Assembly: GCA_012838995.1 (NCBI GenBank)
Contig: DUOD01000057.1
Span: 1 to 64,000, forward strand
Reading direction: 5' to 3'
Origin: Clostridiales bacterium
GTDB lineage: Bacteria; Bacillota; Clostridia; DUOD01
DNA length: 64,000 nt
The stretch's first letter is position 1, and each line of letters begins with the position of its first letter. A program made the translations under genes and the position numbers. The notes under the pieces were generated by a model. The model saw only the letters and a list, made by a program, of their open reading frames with translations. It had not been told where the DNA came from and did not search any database. Positions 7,514 through 15,942 of the stretch are shown piece after piece.

Positions 7514-7874
7514 TTTAATACTGTATTCGGCCATCGGTTTAGTTATTATAATAAGCTTTATGGCCCTACCTTCTCCCTTTGAGGGGCAGGGGCTTAAGGC
7601 AGTCATTGAAGTGGATGGCCAATACTATGATGAGATACACCTTGCACCCGACATGGATTCTAAAGAAATTACCATACAGGATGAGTCGGGCAGGTATAAC
7701 GTAATTGAGATATCCCAAGGAAGGGTTAGAATGAAAAGCGCCAACTGTCCGGATCAGGTCTGTGTCAATACGAGCTGGATAGGCCAACACGGCCAAACCG
7801 TAGTTTGTCTTCCCAATAGAGTCACCGTAAAACTGTTGGGCCGGGGGAAAGGTGAAGTAGATATTGTTCCATGA
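7500..7874 (+). CDS. NusG domain II-containing membrane-anchored protein
   Basis: The 124-residue protein starts with an uncleaved or signal-type hydrophobic helix (LILYSAIGLVIIISFMAL) followed by an extracytoplasmic NusG domain II-like beta domain. A conserved C-P-D-Q-V-C segment (two Cys within NCPDQVCVNTSW) and a later VVCLPNRVTVKL strand are typical of this clostridial family, which is often next to apbE or rnf genes. The function is unknown; a role in assembling or supporting extracytoplasmic redox proteins is only inferred from location. The GTG start overlaps the end of apbE, and AAGGAG lies about 10 nt upstream. Confidence 0.85.
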   Translation: MKKGDLILYSAIGLVIIISFMALPSPFEGQGLKAVIEVDGQYYDEIHLAPDMDSKEITIQDESGRYNVIEISQGRVRMKSANCPDQVCVNTSWIGQHGQTVVCLPNRVTVKLLGRGKGEVDIVP

Positions 7875-7896
7875 ATTAAAGTCGGAAGGTGCTGTA

Positions 7897-8406
7897 ATGA
7901 ATAGTACAAAGAAATTTGTGGTTTTGGGGCTATTGGTGTCCCAAGCCTTGGTTCTCCATATAATAGAAGGCTTTCTTCCCATACCTTTTATAGCGCCCGG
8001 TGCTAAGCTGGGCTTGGCCAATATAGTTACCCTGTCCACCATAATTCTGCTTGGTTTCAAAGAAGCGTTGATTGTACTGGTGCTTAGAAGTGTACTGGGC
8101 AATCTACTTGCAGGCACAGTCTCTTCCCTGTTATTTAGCTTGACGGGTGGAATACTAAGTACAATAGTGATGGCATTATTATACAGATTTAAGGATACCT
8201 TCAGTATAGTAGCCATTAGCGTAGCCGGTGCGGTGTTTCACAATATTGGTCAGCTGTTTGCAGCGGCTGTTATAATAAACAATTTCGGTATATTTGTATA
8301 TTTGCCCATACTATTGATAACCGGCGTGGCGACGGGGGTATTTATAGGTTTGGTTACTAAGTTTTTGAATAAATACATAAACAACAGACTTTTCAGGCTA
8401 TTTTAG
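7897..8406 (+). CDS. Heptaprenyl diphosphate synthase component I family membrane protein
   Basis: The 169-residue integral membrane protein belongs to the Hpre_diP_synt_I / Gx transporter family (pfam07456), related to ECF transporter S components. Several hydrophobic helices are visible, with the conserved VLHIIEGFLPIPFIAPGAKLGLANIVTL region near the N-terminus and a GAVFHNIGQLFAA segment later. The ATG at 7897 follows GGAAGGTG; the longer frame would begin at a weak TTG inside the previous gene. It is followed after about 40 nt by the soluble prenyl synthase. Whether it is a true subunit or carries a precursor is not settled for the family. Confidence 0.85.
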   Translation: MNSTKKFVVLGLLVSQALVLHIIEGFLPIPFIAPGAKLGLANIVTLSTIILLGFKEALIVLVLRSVLGNLLAGTVSSLLFSLTGGILSTIVMALLYRFKDTFSIVAISVAGAVFHNIGQLFAAAVIINNFGIFVYLPILLITGVATGVFIGLVTKFLNKYINNRLFRLF

Positions 8407-8444
8407 TTTTGGATGGTATTTTGTTTTGGAAAGGTGATATTTTA

Positions 8445-9404
8445 ATGATAAACCGTTATGAACTCATAAGACCGTCGATGGACAAGGTAGAAGCCATGCT
8501 CAAAAGCAGCCTTAGATCTAAACATCGAATTATCAACAGCGCGATAAAGGATTTGTTGGAATCGGGGGGTAAAAGGTTAAGGCCTGCCCTGCTGGTTGTT
8601 TGTGGGAATATGGGCAACAAAGAAAGCCCTAGGTTGATTACCATGGCAGCAATTGTTGAGATACTTCATATGGCCACCCTTGTCCATGATGATATTATAG
8701 ATGATGCCCTTTTCAGGAGGGGGGTTACCACCGTTCAAGCCAAATGGGGTAAGGATATAGCCGTTTTTTTGGGTGATTATCTTTTCAGCACTGCCTTTGC
8801 TTTGATAACCGATAACTGCCCCGTGGAAAACTTCGGAATAATTACCAAGACACTGCAAAACATTTGTGAAGGTGAAATTAGCCAGTATGAAGACAGATTT
8901 TCCACCGATGTTTCAAGAATTAGATACCTTAAAAGGATAATGGGAAAAACGGCGGCCCTGTTCGGTCTCAGTTGTTATCTGGGTGCCCATGAAAGCGGGT
9001 GCAGCGGTCAGCAAAAGTCGATACTTTTTAGATACGGCATAAGTCTTGGAATGGCCTTTCAGATAGCCGATGATGTGTTGGATTTCATCGGTGACGAACA
9101 AAGGACGGGCAAGCCCAAAGCCAATGATTTTACCCAGGGCATATACACGCTTCCCGTCATTCATGCTTTAAGGGACAAAAGTTTGGGCCCAACCTTAAAG
9201 GAAATACTCCAATCTTTTCCCCTGGATAAAAACGATATCAAAAGGGTAATAGCAATAGTCCAAGCCTCGGGGGGTATAGAATATAGCATTGATTTGATAA
9301 ACAGGTACATTAACAGGGCGGTAAATACCATCAACACTCTGCCGGATAATGGATACAAGGCAATACTTATTGATTTATTAGACAACATAAAGCCCTGTCG
9401 GTAA
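8445..9404 (+). CDS. hepT: Polyprenyl (heptaprenyl) diphosphate synthase, component II
   Basis: This trans-prenyltransferase lengthens farnesyl- or geranylgeranyl-PP with isopentenyl-PP to make a quinone side chain or long polyprenyl carrier. The 319-residue protein has GGKRLRP near the N-terminus, the first aspartate-rich motif VHDDIID (82-86), RRG after it, and the second motif QIADDVLDFIGD with a following K. The ATG at 8445 follows GGAAAGGTGA; the frame extends to a TTG at 8409 without support. It ends inside a strong hairpin shared with the convergent metY gene. Chain length cannot be read safely, so hepT is given from gene context with component I. Confidence 0.9.
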   Translation: MINRYELIRPSMDKVEAMLKSSLRSKHRIINSAIKDLLESGGKRLRPALLVVCGNMGNKESPRLITMAAIVEILHMATLVHDDIIDDALFRRGVTTVQAKWGKDIAVFLGDYLFSTAFALITDNCPVENFGIITKTLQNICEGEISQYEDRFSTDVSRIRYLKRIMGKTAALFGLSCYLGAHESGCSGQQKSILFRYGISLGMAFQIADDVLDFIGDEQRTGKPKANDFTQGIYTLPVIHALRDKSLGPTLKEILQSFPLDKNDIKRVIAIVQASGGIEYSIDLINRYINRAVNTINTLPDNGYKAILIDLLDNIKPCR

Positions 9405-9432
9405 CGGCAAATAATTCCCGTTACCGATAGGG
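9393..9432. terminator. Long hairpin between hepT and metY
   Basis: A 15-bp stem (CCCTGTCGGTAACGG with its complement, one G-U pair) and a 10-nt loop overlap the hepT stop. T-tracts are weak on both sides, but the place between convergent genes argues for bidirectional termination. Confidence 0.7.
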
Positions 9433-9453
9433 CAGAGAACCGATCGTTAATTT

Positions 9454-10737
9454 TTATGCCTGGCTGGCTGACAATGCCTGGCTTAGGTCGTCTATCAAAT
9501 CCCGAACGTCTTCTATACCTATGGACAGTCTTATCATATCTTCGGATATTCCCGATTTTTTTCGTTCCTTTGGCGACAGTTGTTGATGGGTGGTGCTGGC
9601 GGGATGGATTACCAGGGACTTTGCATCTCCTACATTGGCCAATAACGAAAACAGTTTGAGGCTGTCTATGAACTTTTTACCGGCCTTTAGTCCTCCCTTG
9701 ATGCCAAAGGTGAATATCGAACCACAGCCCTTGGGAAGGTATTTTTGCGCCAGGGCGAAATATTCATTATCCTCCAGCCCGGGGTAGTTAACCCAAGAAA
9801 CATAGGGGTGGTCTTTTAGAAACCGGGCTATTGTCAAAGCATTTTGACAATGGCGCTCCATTCTAAGGTGAAGGGTTTCCAGCCCTTGCAGCAGTAAAAA
9901 GCTGTTAAAGGGGCTGATGCACGCGCCCAGATCCCTCAGCAGTTGAACCCTGGCCTTGGTTATATAGGCCAGATCTCCAAATGTTTCGACGTATTTAATA
10001 CCGTGGTAGCTTTCATCCGGCTCCGTTAACCCCGGGTATTTTCCGTTATCCCAATTGAATTTGCCTGAGTCCACTATTACACCGGCGATGGAGGTGCCAT
10101 GGCCTCCTATAAATTTCGTAGCCGAGTGGACTACAATATCGGCGCCGAACTCTATGGGCCTGCATAGGTACGGGCTTGCAAAGGTGTTGTCGATAATCAG
10201 CGGTATTCCCGCTCCATGGGCGATTTTTGCTACTTTTTCTATGTCCAGGACATTGATGTTCGGGTTTCCTATGGTTTCGGCAAAGATGGCCTTGGTATTG
10301 GAATTAATGGCCTTTTTAAAGTTCTCGGGGTCCTTAGGATCAACAAATACCACTTTTATACCCAGTTTTTTAAGGGTGGTGGAAAACAGGTTGTAGGTTC
10401 CACCGTATATGGTATTGGCGGATACTATTTCATGACCGTTTTCGGCAATATTCAAAATGGCATAGGTTATCGCTGCCTGGCCGGAGGCTACCGCCAGGGC
10501 GCCCGCCCCGCCTTCCAGCTGTGCCATCCGGTCTTCAAAGACCTGTTGGGTAGGGTTCATCATCCTGGTGTATATGTTGCCCCCTTCTTCCAGGGAGAAT
10601 AACCGTGCAGCATGGTCACTGTCCTTAAATACATAGGAAGTTGTCTGATAAATGGGTACCGCCCTGGATCCTGTAGAAGGGTCGACTTGCTGTCCGCCGT
10701 GGAGTGCAATTGTGTTAAAACGTAGTTTTTTGTCCAA
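9454..10737 (-). CDS. metY: O-acetylhomoserine sulfhydrylase / aminocarboxypropyltransferase
   Basis: This PLP enzyme of the Cys/Met metabolism family joins O-acetylhomoserine with sulfide (or methanethiol) to give homocysteine or methionine. The 427-residue length and the start ([24 protein letters not shown]) are typical of MetY. Key segments are YTRMMNPT, the [15 protein letters not shown] region, [28 protein letters not shown], and the PLP lysine in [13 protein letters not shown]. The C-terminus has the family's [13 protein letters not shown]. It is monocistronic and preceded by a SAM-I riboswitch, so it should be shut down when S-adenosylmethionine is abundant. Confidence 0.96.
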   Translation of the reverse strand: MDKKLRFNTIALHGGQQVDPSTGSRAVPIYQTTSYVFKDSDHAARLFSLEEGGNIYTRMMNPTQQVFEDRMAQLEGGAGALAVASGQAAITYAILNIAENGHEIVSANTIYGGTYNLFSTTLKKLGIKVVFVDPKDPENFKKAINSNTKAIFAETIGNPNINVLDIEKVAKIAHGAGIPLIIDNTFASPYLCRPIEFGADIVVHSATKFIGGHGTSIAGVIVDSGKFNWDNGKYPGLTEPDESYHGIKYVETFGDLAYITKARVQLLRDLGACISPFNSFLLLQGLETLHLRMERHCQNALTIARFLKDHPYVSWVNYPGLEDNEYFALAQKYLPKGCGSIFTFGIKGGLKAGKKFIDSLKLFSLLANVGDAKSLVIHPASTTHQQLSPKERKKSGISEDMIRLSIGIEDVRDLIDDLSQALSASQA

Positions 10738-10763
10738 TTCTTTAACCTCCTAAAATTTTTTTG

Positions 10764-10799
10764 TAAAAAAATAAAATCCCTCCTGAGGCATGGAGGGGT
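10764..10799 (-). terminator. Expression-platform terminator of the SAM-I riboswitch
   Basis: On the minus strand CCCTCC and GGAGGG (10778-10797) form a hairpin followed by TTTTATTTTTTT, between the aptamer and the metY ribosome-binding site. Confidence 0.9.
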
Positions 10800-10912
10800 T
10801 TCCTCTCATCTCTCAGGATAAAACATCCTGCTGGATTTGGCACCTTGCATGATATACAGGTTGCCGGGCTTCATAGGGCCAGTCCCTTCACCGCTCTGGA
10901 TAAGAGGCTTAC
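10800..10912 (-). promoter_or_regulatory. SAM-I (S-box) riboswitch aptamer controlling metY
   Basis: Read on the minus strand, the conserved S-box core is plain: CTTATCCAGAGCGGTG, then GGGACTGGCCCTATGAAGCCC, GGCAACC, GGTGCCAAATCC and AGAGATGAG, in the right order. This is the class I SAM riboswitch. With SAM bound, the downstream terminator forms and metY is off. Confidence 0.97.
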
Positions 10913-11237
10913 AGTTTAAGTTTTTCGGAAATTAGATTTTCAATATTCTAACACTTAGCACCATGGATGTCAAACTAAATTTTTGATCAATTATGTATGT
11001 TTTTGAATAAATGCGGAAAATTTGGGTTTAAATAAATTAAAGGATAAAATAGGACAATAATCTTATAATGGGAATGCTTGGGGCAAGTATATTGTAAAAA
11101 ATTGGCGTATAATATATAATTAAGATAGATATTTGGAAAACAGTAGAGCAGAAAAATCTATTGTATTTATTATGATTTAGTGATAAAATGTTCCATTATG
11201 TGTGACAAAACTGTATAAATATTTGGGGGTCTTATAG
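10913..11237. other. AT-rich intergenic region between the SAM riboswitch and the Spo0E-like gene
   Basis: This divergent spacer should hold the minus-strand promoter of the metY leader and the plus-strand promoter of the small Spo0E-like gene. Several TATAAT-like strings occur (for example near 11108-11118), but I found no -35/-10 pair I trust and no coding frame. Confidence 0.5.
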
Positions 11238-11426
11238 GTGGAACTTGCTAAACTCGAGAGGGATATAAAAAAAGTTAGGGCAGAACTGGATCGTCTGATA
11301 AGTATAAACGGGTGCAACCTTATTAACCAGGATATACAAATATGCAGCAAAAGGCTGGACTCTCTGCTCATTAAGTACCAGAGGTTGAGAAAATGTACTG
11401 TTGATGATGATACAATAAAACTTTAA
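11238..11426 (+). CDS. Spo0E-like aspartyl-phosphate phosphatase
   Basis: The 62-residue protein fits the Spo0E family of small helical-hairpin phosphatases that remove phosphate from Spo0A-P and delay sporulation. The family signature SxxLDxLI is seen as S-K-R-L-D-S-L-L-I (residues 37-45) in the second helix, and the first helix (LERDIKKVRAELDRLIS) matches in length. The GTG start is preceded by TTTGGGGGT. It stands alone, just upstream of the proS T-box. It suggests, but does not prove, a spore-forming host. Confidence 0.82.
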   Translation: MELAKLERDIKKVRAELDRLISINGCNLINQDIQICSKRLDSLLIKYQRLRKCTVDDDTIKL

Positions 11427-11484
11427 CGGGAAGTTGACATGCAAGGGATTTTATTCTAATATAAAATAGGCTATAGCAAACAAC

Positions 11485-11700
11485 TATGAAGGAAAATAGT
11501 AGATAAAACACGGTTTGCAGAGAGAGAAATCCTTGGCTGGAAGTTTCTTAACATGTGTTTTGTCGAACCCGTTCCGGAGTTGCCGGTAGATATAATACCG
11601 GCCGGCCAATGACCGTTATACTTATTGAGGGGGTCTGCTGACCAAAAAAGGTGGTAACGCGGAAGCTGTCTTCGTCCTTTAGGGATGAAGGCTTTTTTTA
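11485..11700 (+). promoter_or_regulatory. T-box leader of proS (proline specifier likely)
   Basis: The T-box core AAGGTGGTAACGCGG is at 11648-11662. It is followed by a terminator (CTTCGTCC / GGGATGAAG, 11670-11690) and seven Ts. Upstream, AAAACAC pairs with GTGTTTT to form part of stem I. The segment GAACCCGTTCCGGAG on its 3' side places a CCC (Pro) codon at 11568-11570 in the usual specifier position. Uncharged tRNA-Pro should stabilise the antiterminator and turn proS on. Confidence 0.93.
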
Positions 11701-11724
11701 TAACTGAAATAGGAGGTTTGTGAA

Positions 11725-13170
11725 ATGGCTAAGAATAAAAATGAAGAATTTGTTACCCATATAACATCCATGGAAGAAGATTTTTCCCAGTGGTATACAG
11801 ATGTTATATTAAAGGCGGATTTGGTTGACTATTCTCCGGTTAAGGGATGTATGGTAATAAAACCCAATGGGTTTGGGATTTGGGAAAACATACAACAGTT
11901 ATTGGATGCCAGGTTCAGAGCCACCGGACACCGAAATGCATATTTTCCGTTGTTCATTCCTGAAAACCTGTTAAAAAAAGAAGCGGAGCATGTGGAGGGT
12001 TTTGCCCCTGAGGTGGCTTGGGTTACCCATGGCGGGGACGAAGAGCTCAGCGAAAGGCTGGCGGTAAGGCCCACCTCGGAAACCATTATTTGCAGTATGT
12101 ATTCTAAGTGGATACAATCCTGGCGAGATTTGCCCCTGCTGCTCAATCAGTGGTGTAGTGTGGTACGCTGGGAAAAAAGTACCCGGCCCTTTTTAAGGAC
12201 CTCGGAATTCTTGTGGCAAGAAGGTCATACCGCCCATATTGACGAAGAGGATGCCGAAAAAGAGACTTTGAGGATGCTGGATGTGTACAGGGATTTTGCC
12301 GAAAATGACCTGGCCATACCGGTGGTAGTGGGTCAAAAATCCGAAAAGGAGAAGTTCGCCGGTGCCTTAAGGACTTATACCATGGAAGCTTTGATGCTGG
12401 ACGGTAAGGCCCTACAGGCCGGTACCTCCCACAACCTGGGCCAACATTTTGCCAAGGTATTCGATATCCAATACCTGGATAAGGACGGTAAATTAAAGTA
12501 TGTATGGCAAACTTCCTGGGGAGTGTCCACCAGGTTGATAGGCGCCATAATAATGGTACACGGGGATAAACGGGGGCTGGTCCTTCCGCCTAAGGTGGCG
12601 CCCATCCAGGTAATGATAGTGCCCATAGCCCAGCACAAGGCCGGTGTCCTGGATAAGGCCAATGAATTGTATCAGTCACTGAAGGATTCGTTTAGAATCG
12701 AGCTGGACGACAGGGATACTTACAGCCCGGGATGGAAGTTTAATGAATGGGAGCTCAAAGGCGTGCCCATCAGGCTGGAGATAGGACCAAAGGACATGGA
12801 AAAAGACCAGGTAGTCTTGGTAAGAAGGGATACCGGAGAAAAATCCTTTGTACCAATGGAAGGAGTAAAAGAGTCCATTGACCAGCTGCTAAAGGATATA
12901 AACAGCAATATGTATCAAAAAGCCTTAAAATTCAGGGAAGACCATACCTCTATTGCCACCAATATGGAAGAGTTTGTTCACGGCATAGATGTAAGGAAAG
13001 GTTTTGTTAAGGCAATGTGGTGTATGGACAGGCAATGTGAGGACGAGATCAAGGAAAAGACGGGTGCAACCACCAGGTGTATACCCTTTGAGCAGGAAAA
13101 CTTCAGCAACAAGTGCGTCCACTGTAACAGGGAGGCCAAGGCAATGGCGTATTTCGCCAAAGCATATTGA
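11725..13170 (+). CDS. proS: Prolyl-tRNA synthetase (short, archaeal/eukaryotic-like type)
   Basis: This class II synthetase attaches proline to tRNA-Pro. At 481 residues it lacks the long editing insertion of the bacterial type and matches the ProS3 type found in many Clostridia and archaea. Visible are the motif 1 region (GFGIWENIQQLLDARFRATGHRNAYFPLFIPE), the motif 2 region (VRPTSETIICSMYSKWIQSWRDLPLLLNQWCSVVRWE), FLWQEGHTAH, motif 3 (TSWGVSTRLIGAIIMVHGD) and an anticodon-binding domain. The C-terminal C-x2-C pair (KCVHC) and further Cys suggest the zinc-like domain of this type. It follows a T-box leader. Confidence 0.97.
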   Translation: MAKNKNEEFVTHITSMEEDFSQWYTDVILKADLVDYSPVKGCMVIKPNGFGIWENIQQLLDARFRATGHRNAYFPLFIPENLLKKEAEHVEGFAPEVAWVTHGGDEELSERLAVRPTSETIICSMYSKWIQSWRDLPLLLNQWCSVVRWEKSTRPFLRTSEFLWQEGHTAHIDEEDAEKETLRMLDVYRDFAENDLAIPVVVGQKSEKEKFAGALRTYTMEALMLDGKALQAGTSHNLGQHFAKVFDIQYLDKDGKLKYVWQTSWGVSTRLIGAIIMVHGDKRGLVLPPKVAPIQVMIVPIAQHKAGVLDKANELYQSLKDSFRIELDDRDTYSPGWKFNEWELKGVPIRLEIGPKDMEKDQVVLVRRDTGEKSFVPMEGVKESIDQLLKDINSNMYQKALKFREDHTSIATNMEEFVHGIDVRKGFVKAMWCMDRQCEDEIKEKTGATTRCIPFEQENFSNKCVHCNREAKAMAYFAKAY

Positions 13171-13526
13171 TGACCTTTATAGGTTTTTGTGCTTCCATAA
13201 GTGAAGTTTAGCAAGTAAGTCCCGATAACGCCGCCTTGTTCAGTTTTGCCGGGCAGGGTGGCGTTATAATACCTGTTGTCCCACAGGTGAGTTAGGGTAG
13301 GGCACAACCATATCTTTAAAAGATGGCGGTGTAGTTTATTATGTAAAGAATTATTCTGTATGGTGAACCCTTTAAACCTTCGTTGGTTATTTGGCCCAAT
13401 CCCGCTTTTAGCAAGCTTTTAGGCTTATAATCGAGAAAATTAAGGCTTTTGGCAGCGGTTTTTGCAAGTTAGAGGTTTTTCCTTTGGGTAAGCCTGTATT
13501 AACCGAAAATACCATCAAATTTTTTG
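13171..13526 (+). other. Spacer after proS with two hairpins, no gene
   Basis: ATAACGCC (13225-13232) pairs with GGCGTTAT (13260-13267), and CCTGT/ACAGG forms a second hairpin at 13272-13287. Neither has a clear T-tract, but the first could end proS transcripts. I see nothing coding in the rest. Confidence 0.5.
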
Positions 13527-13555
13527 TTGCAAAGTTAAAAAAACCGTGGTAATAT
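13527..13555 (+). promoter_or_regulatory. Sigma-A promoter of tRNA-Ala
   Basis: TTGCAA (13527-13532) and TAATAT (13550-13555) are exactly 17 nt apart, about 100 nt before the tRNA, with no other gene between. Confidence 0.65.
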
Positions 13556-13559
13556 ATAT

Positions 13560-13592
13560 TACGTTGGGGATGTAACCCGGCGGGTAGGCATC
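13560..13592 (+). pseudogene. Decayed 5' half of a tRNA-Ala-like sequence
   Basis: The bases from ACGTTGGGGATGTAACCC through GCGGG closely match the start of the intact tRNA-Ala (ACGTGGGGGTGTAACTC..GCGGG), including 4 nt of flank. No anticodon arm or 3' acceptor strand follows. It lies in the leader of the intact tRNA and looks like a remnant of a duplicated tRNA gene. Confidence 0.5.
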
Positions 13593-13654
13593 GTACCTAC
13601 AAATGATAACAACAATTTGATGTTTGAAGAAAAAGTATTACTTCTTTAAAACGT

Positions 13655-13729
13655 GGGGGTGTAACTCAGCGGGAGAGTGCCACACTGGCAGTGTGGAAGT
13701 CAGGGGTTCAAATCCCCTCATCTCCACCA
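13655..13729 (+). tRNA. tRNA-Ala (anticodon GGC)
   Basis: A full cloverleaf is readable: acceptor GGGGGTG with CATCTCC, D arm ACTC/GAGT, anticodon stem CCACA/TGTGG with loop CTGGCAG giving anticodon GGC (reads GCC, alanine), T arm AGGGG-TTCAAAT-CCCCT, discriminator A, and an encoded CCA end. Confidence 0.97.
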
Positions 13730-13995
13730 ATTGTTATTAGCAAACTATCTACAAGCCATATCGTCGAGAAAGGTGATATGGCTGTTATATTTTTTATTAC
13801 ATATGGCTGTGCTCATTAAGACGTATAAGATGATGAAATATACATACCTATCTTTTTTCTGACGGTAAATTCCCATCCTTCCATACAAATGACCGATACT
13901 TAATATTTTAGCATATAATATAATTTACTAATCTTCAGGACAACAGTATAGATCAGGGCAATCCTATCGTATAAAATGGAAAAGGAGTGTTAATT

Positions 13996-14463
13996 ATGCC
14001 CTTTCAAGTAGTAAAAGGCGATATAACAAAAATGAAGGTGGATGCCATTGTCAACGCTGCCAATACTGCCCTTAAAATGGGCGGCGGTGTGTGTGGTGCC
14101 ATTTTTCGTGCAGCGGGTCCGCAGGAACTACAACAAGAATGCGATGCAATAGGCCATTGCCCCACCGGCCAGGCCGTTATTACCAAGGGATACAGGCTCC
14201 CTGCCAAGTATATCATCCATACCCCGGGTCCCGTTTGGAGAGGGGGCAAAAGCGGGGAAGCCTCATTGCTGCGCGATTGCTACCTAAATTCCCTTAAACT
14301 GGCCAAGGAAAACGGTTGTACCTCCATTGCTTTTCCGTTGATATCTTCAGGGATTTACGGCTACCCAAAAGACGAGGCCCTGGAGATTGCAACTACTGCA
14401 ATTAAAGACTTTTTGTCGACAAATGACATGGACGTATATCTGGTATTATATGAAAACCCTTGA
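13996..14463 (+). CDS. Macrodomain protein (O-acetyl-ADP-ribose deacetylase-like)
   Basis: The protein is a single macrodomain of about 155 residues that should bind ADP-ribose and may remove O-acetyl-ADP-ribose or mono-ADP-ribose marks. It shows VVKGDITKMKVDAIVNAAN, the GGGVCGAIFRAAG glycine loop, HCPTGQAVITKGYRLPAKYIIHTPGPVW, and the second phosphate loop AFPLISSGIYGYP. The ATG at 13996 follows AAGGAGTG; an upstream GTG has no such site. It is alone, with no sirtuin or ADP-ribosyltransferase gene beside it, so the pathway is open. Confidence 0.94.
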   Translation: MPFQVVKGDITKMKVDAIVNAANTALKMGGGVCGAIFRAAGPQELQQECDAIGHCPTGQAVITKGYRLPAKYIIHTPGPVWRGGKSGEASLLRDCYLNSLKLAKENGCTSIAFPLISSGIYGYPKDEALEIATTAIKDFLSTNDMDVYLVLYENP

Positions 14464-14751
14464 TAAAAGAACGGTTTCTAAAAAGTGTTATTGTATTTAG
14501 GAGACTCTATATTACCTATTAACGGAAGTTGTCCCTTGTGATTTAGAGGATCAAAAAGAAATATCGAAGGCATTGTTTTACCTGCCAAATGTCATATGCC
14601 CAAACACCGACGGTGATATTTAATCGTTTCTAACCGTAGAAGGGTTTATACCGAGCTACTGCCGGTATTTAAGCTTTTCATCGGTAAGTTTCAGTCATGC
14701 AATTAATCGACAAGCATTAGGTTAATATTGAAAATGTTTCAATAGTGGATA
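14464..14751. other. Spacer between the macrodomain gene and the opine operon, no gene seen
   Basis: Together with the terminator that follows, this is about 350 bases between convergent genes. No frame with a ribosome-binding site is evident, and I see no other signal here. Confidence 0.5.
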
Positions 14752-14804
14752 ATGCCCACAAAAAAGATGCTGCAAATTTAACTAAAGCAGTTTTTTGTGG
14801 ACAT
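14752..14804 (-). terminator. Terminator of the opine dehydrogenase operon
   Basis: ATGTCCACAAAAAA (minus strand) pairs with TTTTTTGTGGGCAT through 13 of 14 positions, with an inner CTGC/GCAG stem, about 10 nt after the operon's last stop codon. A-rich and T-rich arms make it usable as a terminator despite a weak tail. Confidence 0.65.
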
Positions 14805-14813
14805 TAGTAATTT

Positions 14814-15911
14814 TTAAGCATATTTCTGTTCTTCAAGGTTTTTTTCTAGGTCCATCATAATACGTTCCAGCATATCTTCCCCCAGACGTTCCACCGTCCT
14901 GCCTTCCAGTCGTAGATCGCGACATAAGGCAGCTGACGCAATATCAATCAGTGCTGTACAAACGGGTGTCTGTACTTTAAGCTTTGATCCCAAGGATTCA
15001 AGTAGGACAAGGCCTTGGGGTACGTCCTCTGAAATATACCTGGAATCAACTTCTGTCGGACCCTTTGCGCGGGTGGGCATACCGGCATACCAAAAGAAAA
15101 CTTCTTTGGCATCTCGGCTGTCATCCAATGTATTACGGAACTTACAGGCCTCGGCATAGGGAACACGTTCACATCCCAACTTTTCCATTACATCCATTTT
15201 CTCTTTGTCCAGCGCTTCGAGGATACGCCAAACGCTGGGGGTAAATACCTCGTGGTACATGCAGTAATCGCCCTTGGTTTTTTCGATACGGGGGATGCTC
15301 ATAATAGCTCCCACGGTATGGACGATTAGATTAGGGTTGTGAAGTCCGGCTTCAATTACAGAGGGAAGATAGGTAAAGGGAAAACCAAGCTTATTTAGTA
15401 TTCTTTGGCTTTCTCCGGTACGCCTTACAGGATATACACCAAGGGGATTGCGCACGTTACGAAAACCTATTCTAATCCTTCCCGGTTCAATTATTCGACA
15501 ATCCACAAAGGAACTCTGGGCTTCCACAACCGTCAAGTCGATGTCTGAACAGTGCTTTAGTACGTAAGCGGTGGAAAGATAGCCGGGGTTCAATAGAAGA
15601 ATCTGACCGTCCCGAAGATAAGGTTTTATGCGTTTAATCAGATCTTCGTGGTAATTAGTTTGTATATATATTATTACTACCTTGCTTTCACTGAGGCGTG
15701 ATAAATCGCGGGTAACATGGGTTATATTTGCCCACTTCTCCTTCCCATCTTCCATGAGGCAGACCCTGCCGTCATTTTCAATAAGATAATTGAAATTTTC
15801 ATCATGCACAGCACGGGATGTTTTAATTAACGTCACCTCGTGCCCCCGTAAGCTTAATTCTGCTGCCACGGCCGTACCGCCGTTACCGGCACCTAGAATA
15901 GATATATTCAT
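14814..15911 (-). CDS. NAD/NADP octopine/nopaline dehydrogenase family protein (copy 1)
   Basis: The family reductively joins an amino acid with an alpha-keto acid to make an opine, using NAD(P)H. The 365-residue protein has an N-terminal Rossmann motif GAGNGG, followed by HEVTLIKTSRA. Its C-terminal half carries NPNLIVH (His198), placed like the catalytic histidine of octopine dehydrogenases, then a helical substrate domain. The ATG at 15911 is chosen since the Rossmann strand begins at once and AAGGGTGAT lies upstream; the frame reaches 15959 inside the ATP-grasp gene. It is a close paralogue of the copy at 17049-18128 and the third gene of the same operon, 31 nt after the ATP-grasp stop. 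The substrates are unknown. Confidence 0.88.
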   Translation of the reverse strand: MNISILGAGNGGTAVAAELSLRGHEVTLIKTSRAVHDENFNYLIENDGRVCLMEDGKEKWANITHVTRDLSRLSESKVVIIYIQTNYHEDLIKRIKPYLRDGQILLLNPGYLSTAYVLKHCSDIDLTVVEAQSSFVDCRIIEPGRIRIGFRNVRNPLGVYPVRRTGESQRILNKLGFPFTYLPSVIEAGLHNPNLIVHTVGAIMSIPRIEKTKGDYCMYHEVFTPSVWRILEALDKEKMDVMEKLGCERVPYAEACKFRNTLDDSRDAKEVFFWYAGMPTRAKGPTEVDSRYISEDVPQGLVLLESLGSKLKVQTPVCTALIDIASAALCRDLRLEGRTVERLGEDMLERIMMDLEKNLEEQKYA

Positions 15912-15942
15912 CCTATCACCCTTCCTTACATTGATGTTTGAT

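Noticed and set aside
11177-11444. Minus-strand frames over the Spo0E-like gene
   Set aside because: They are shadows of a recognised family member on the plus strand.
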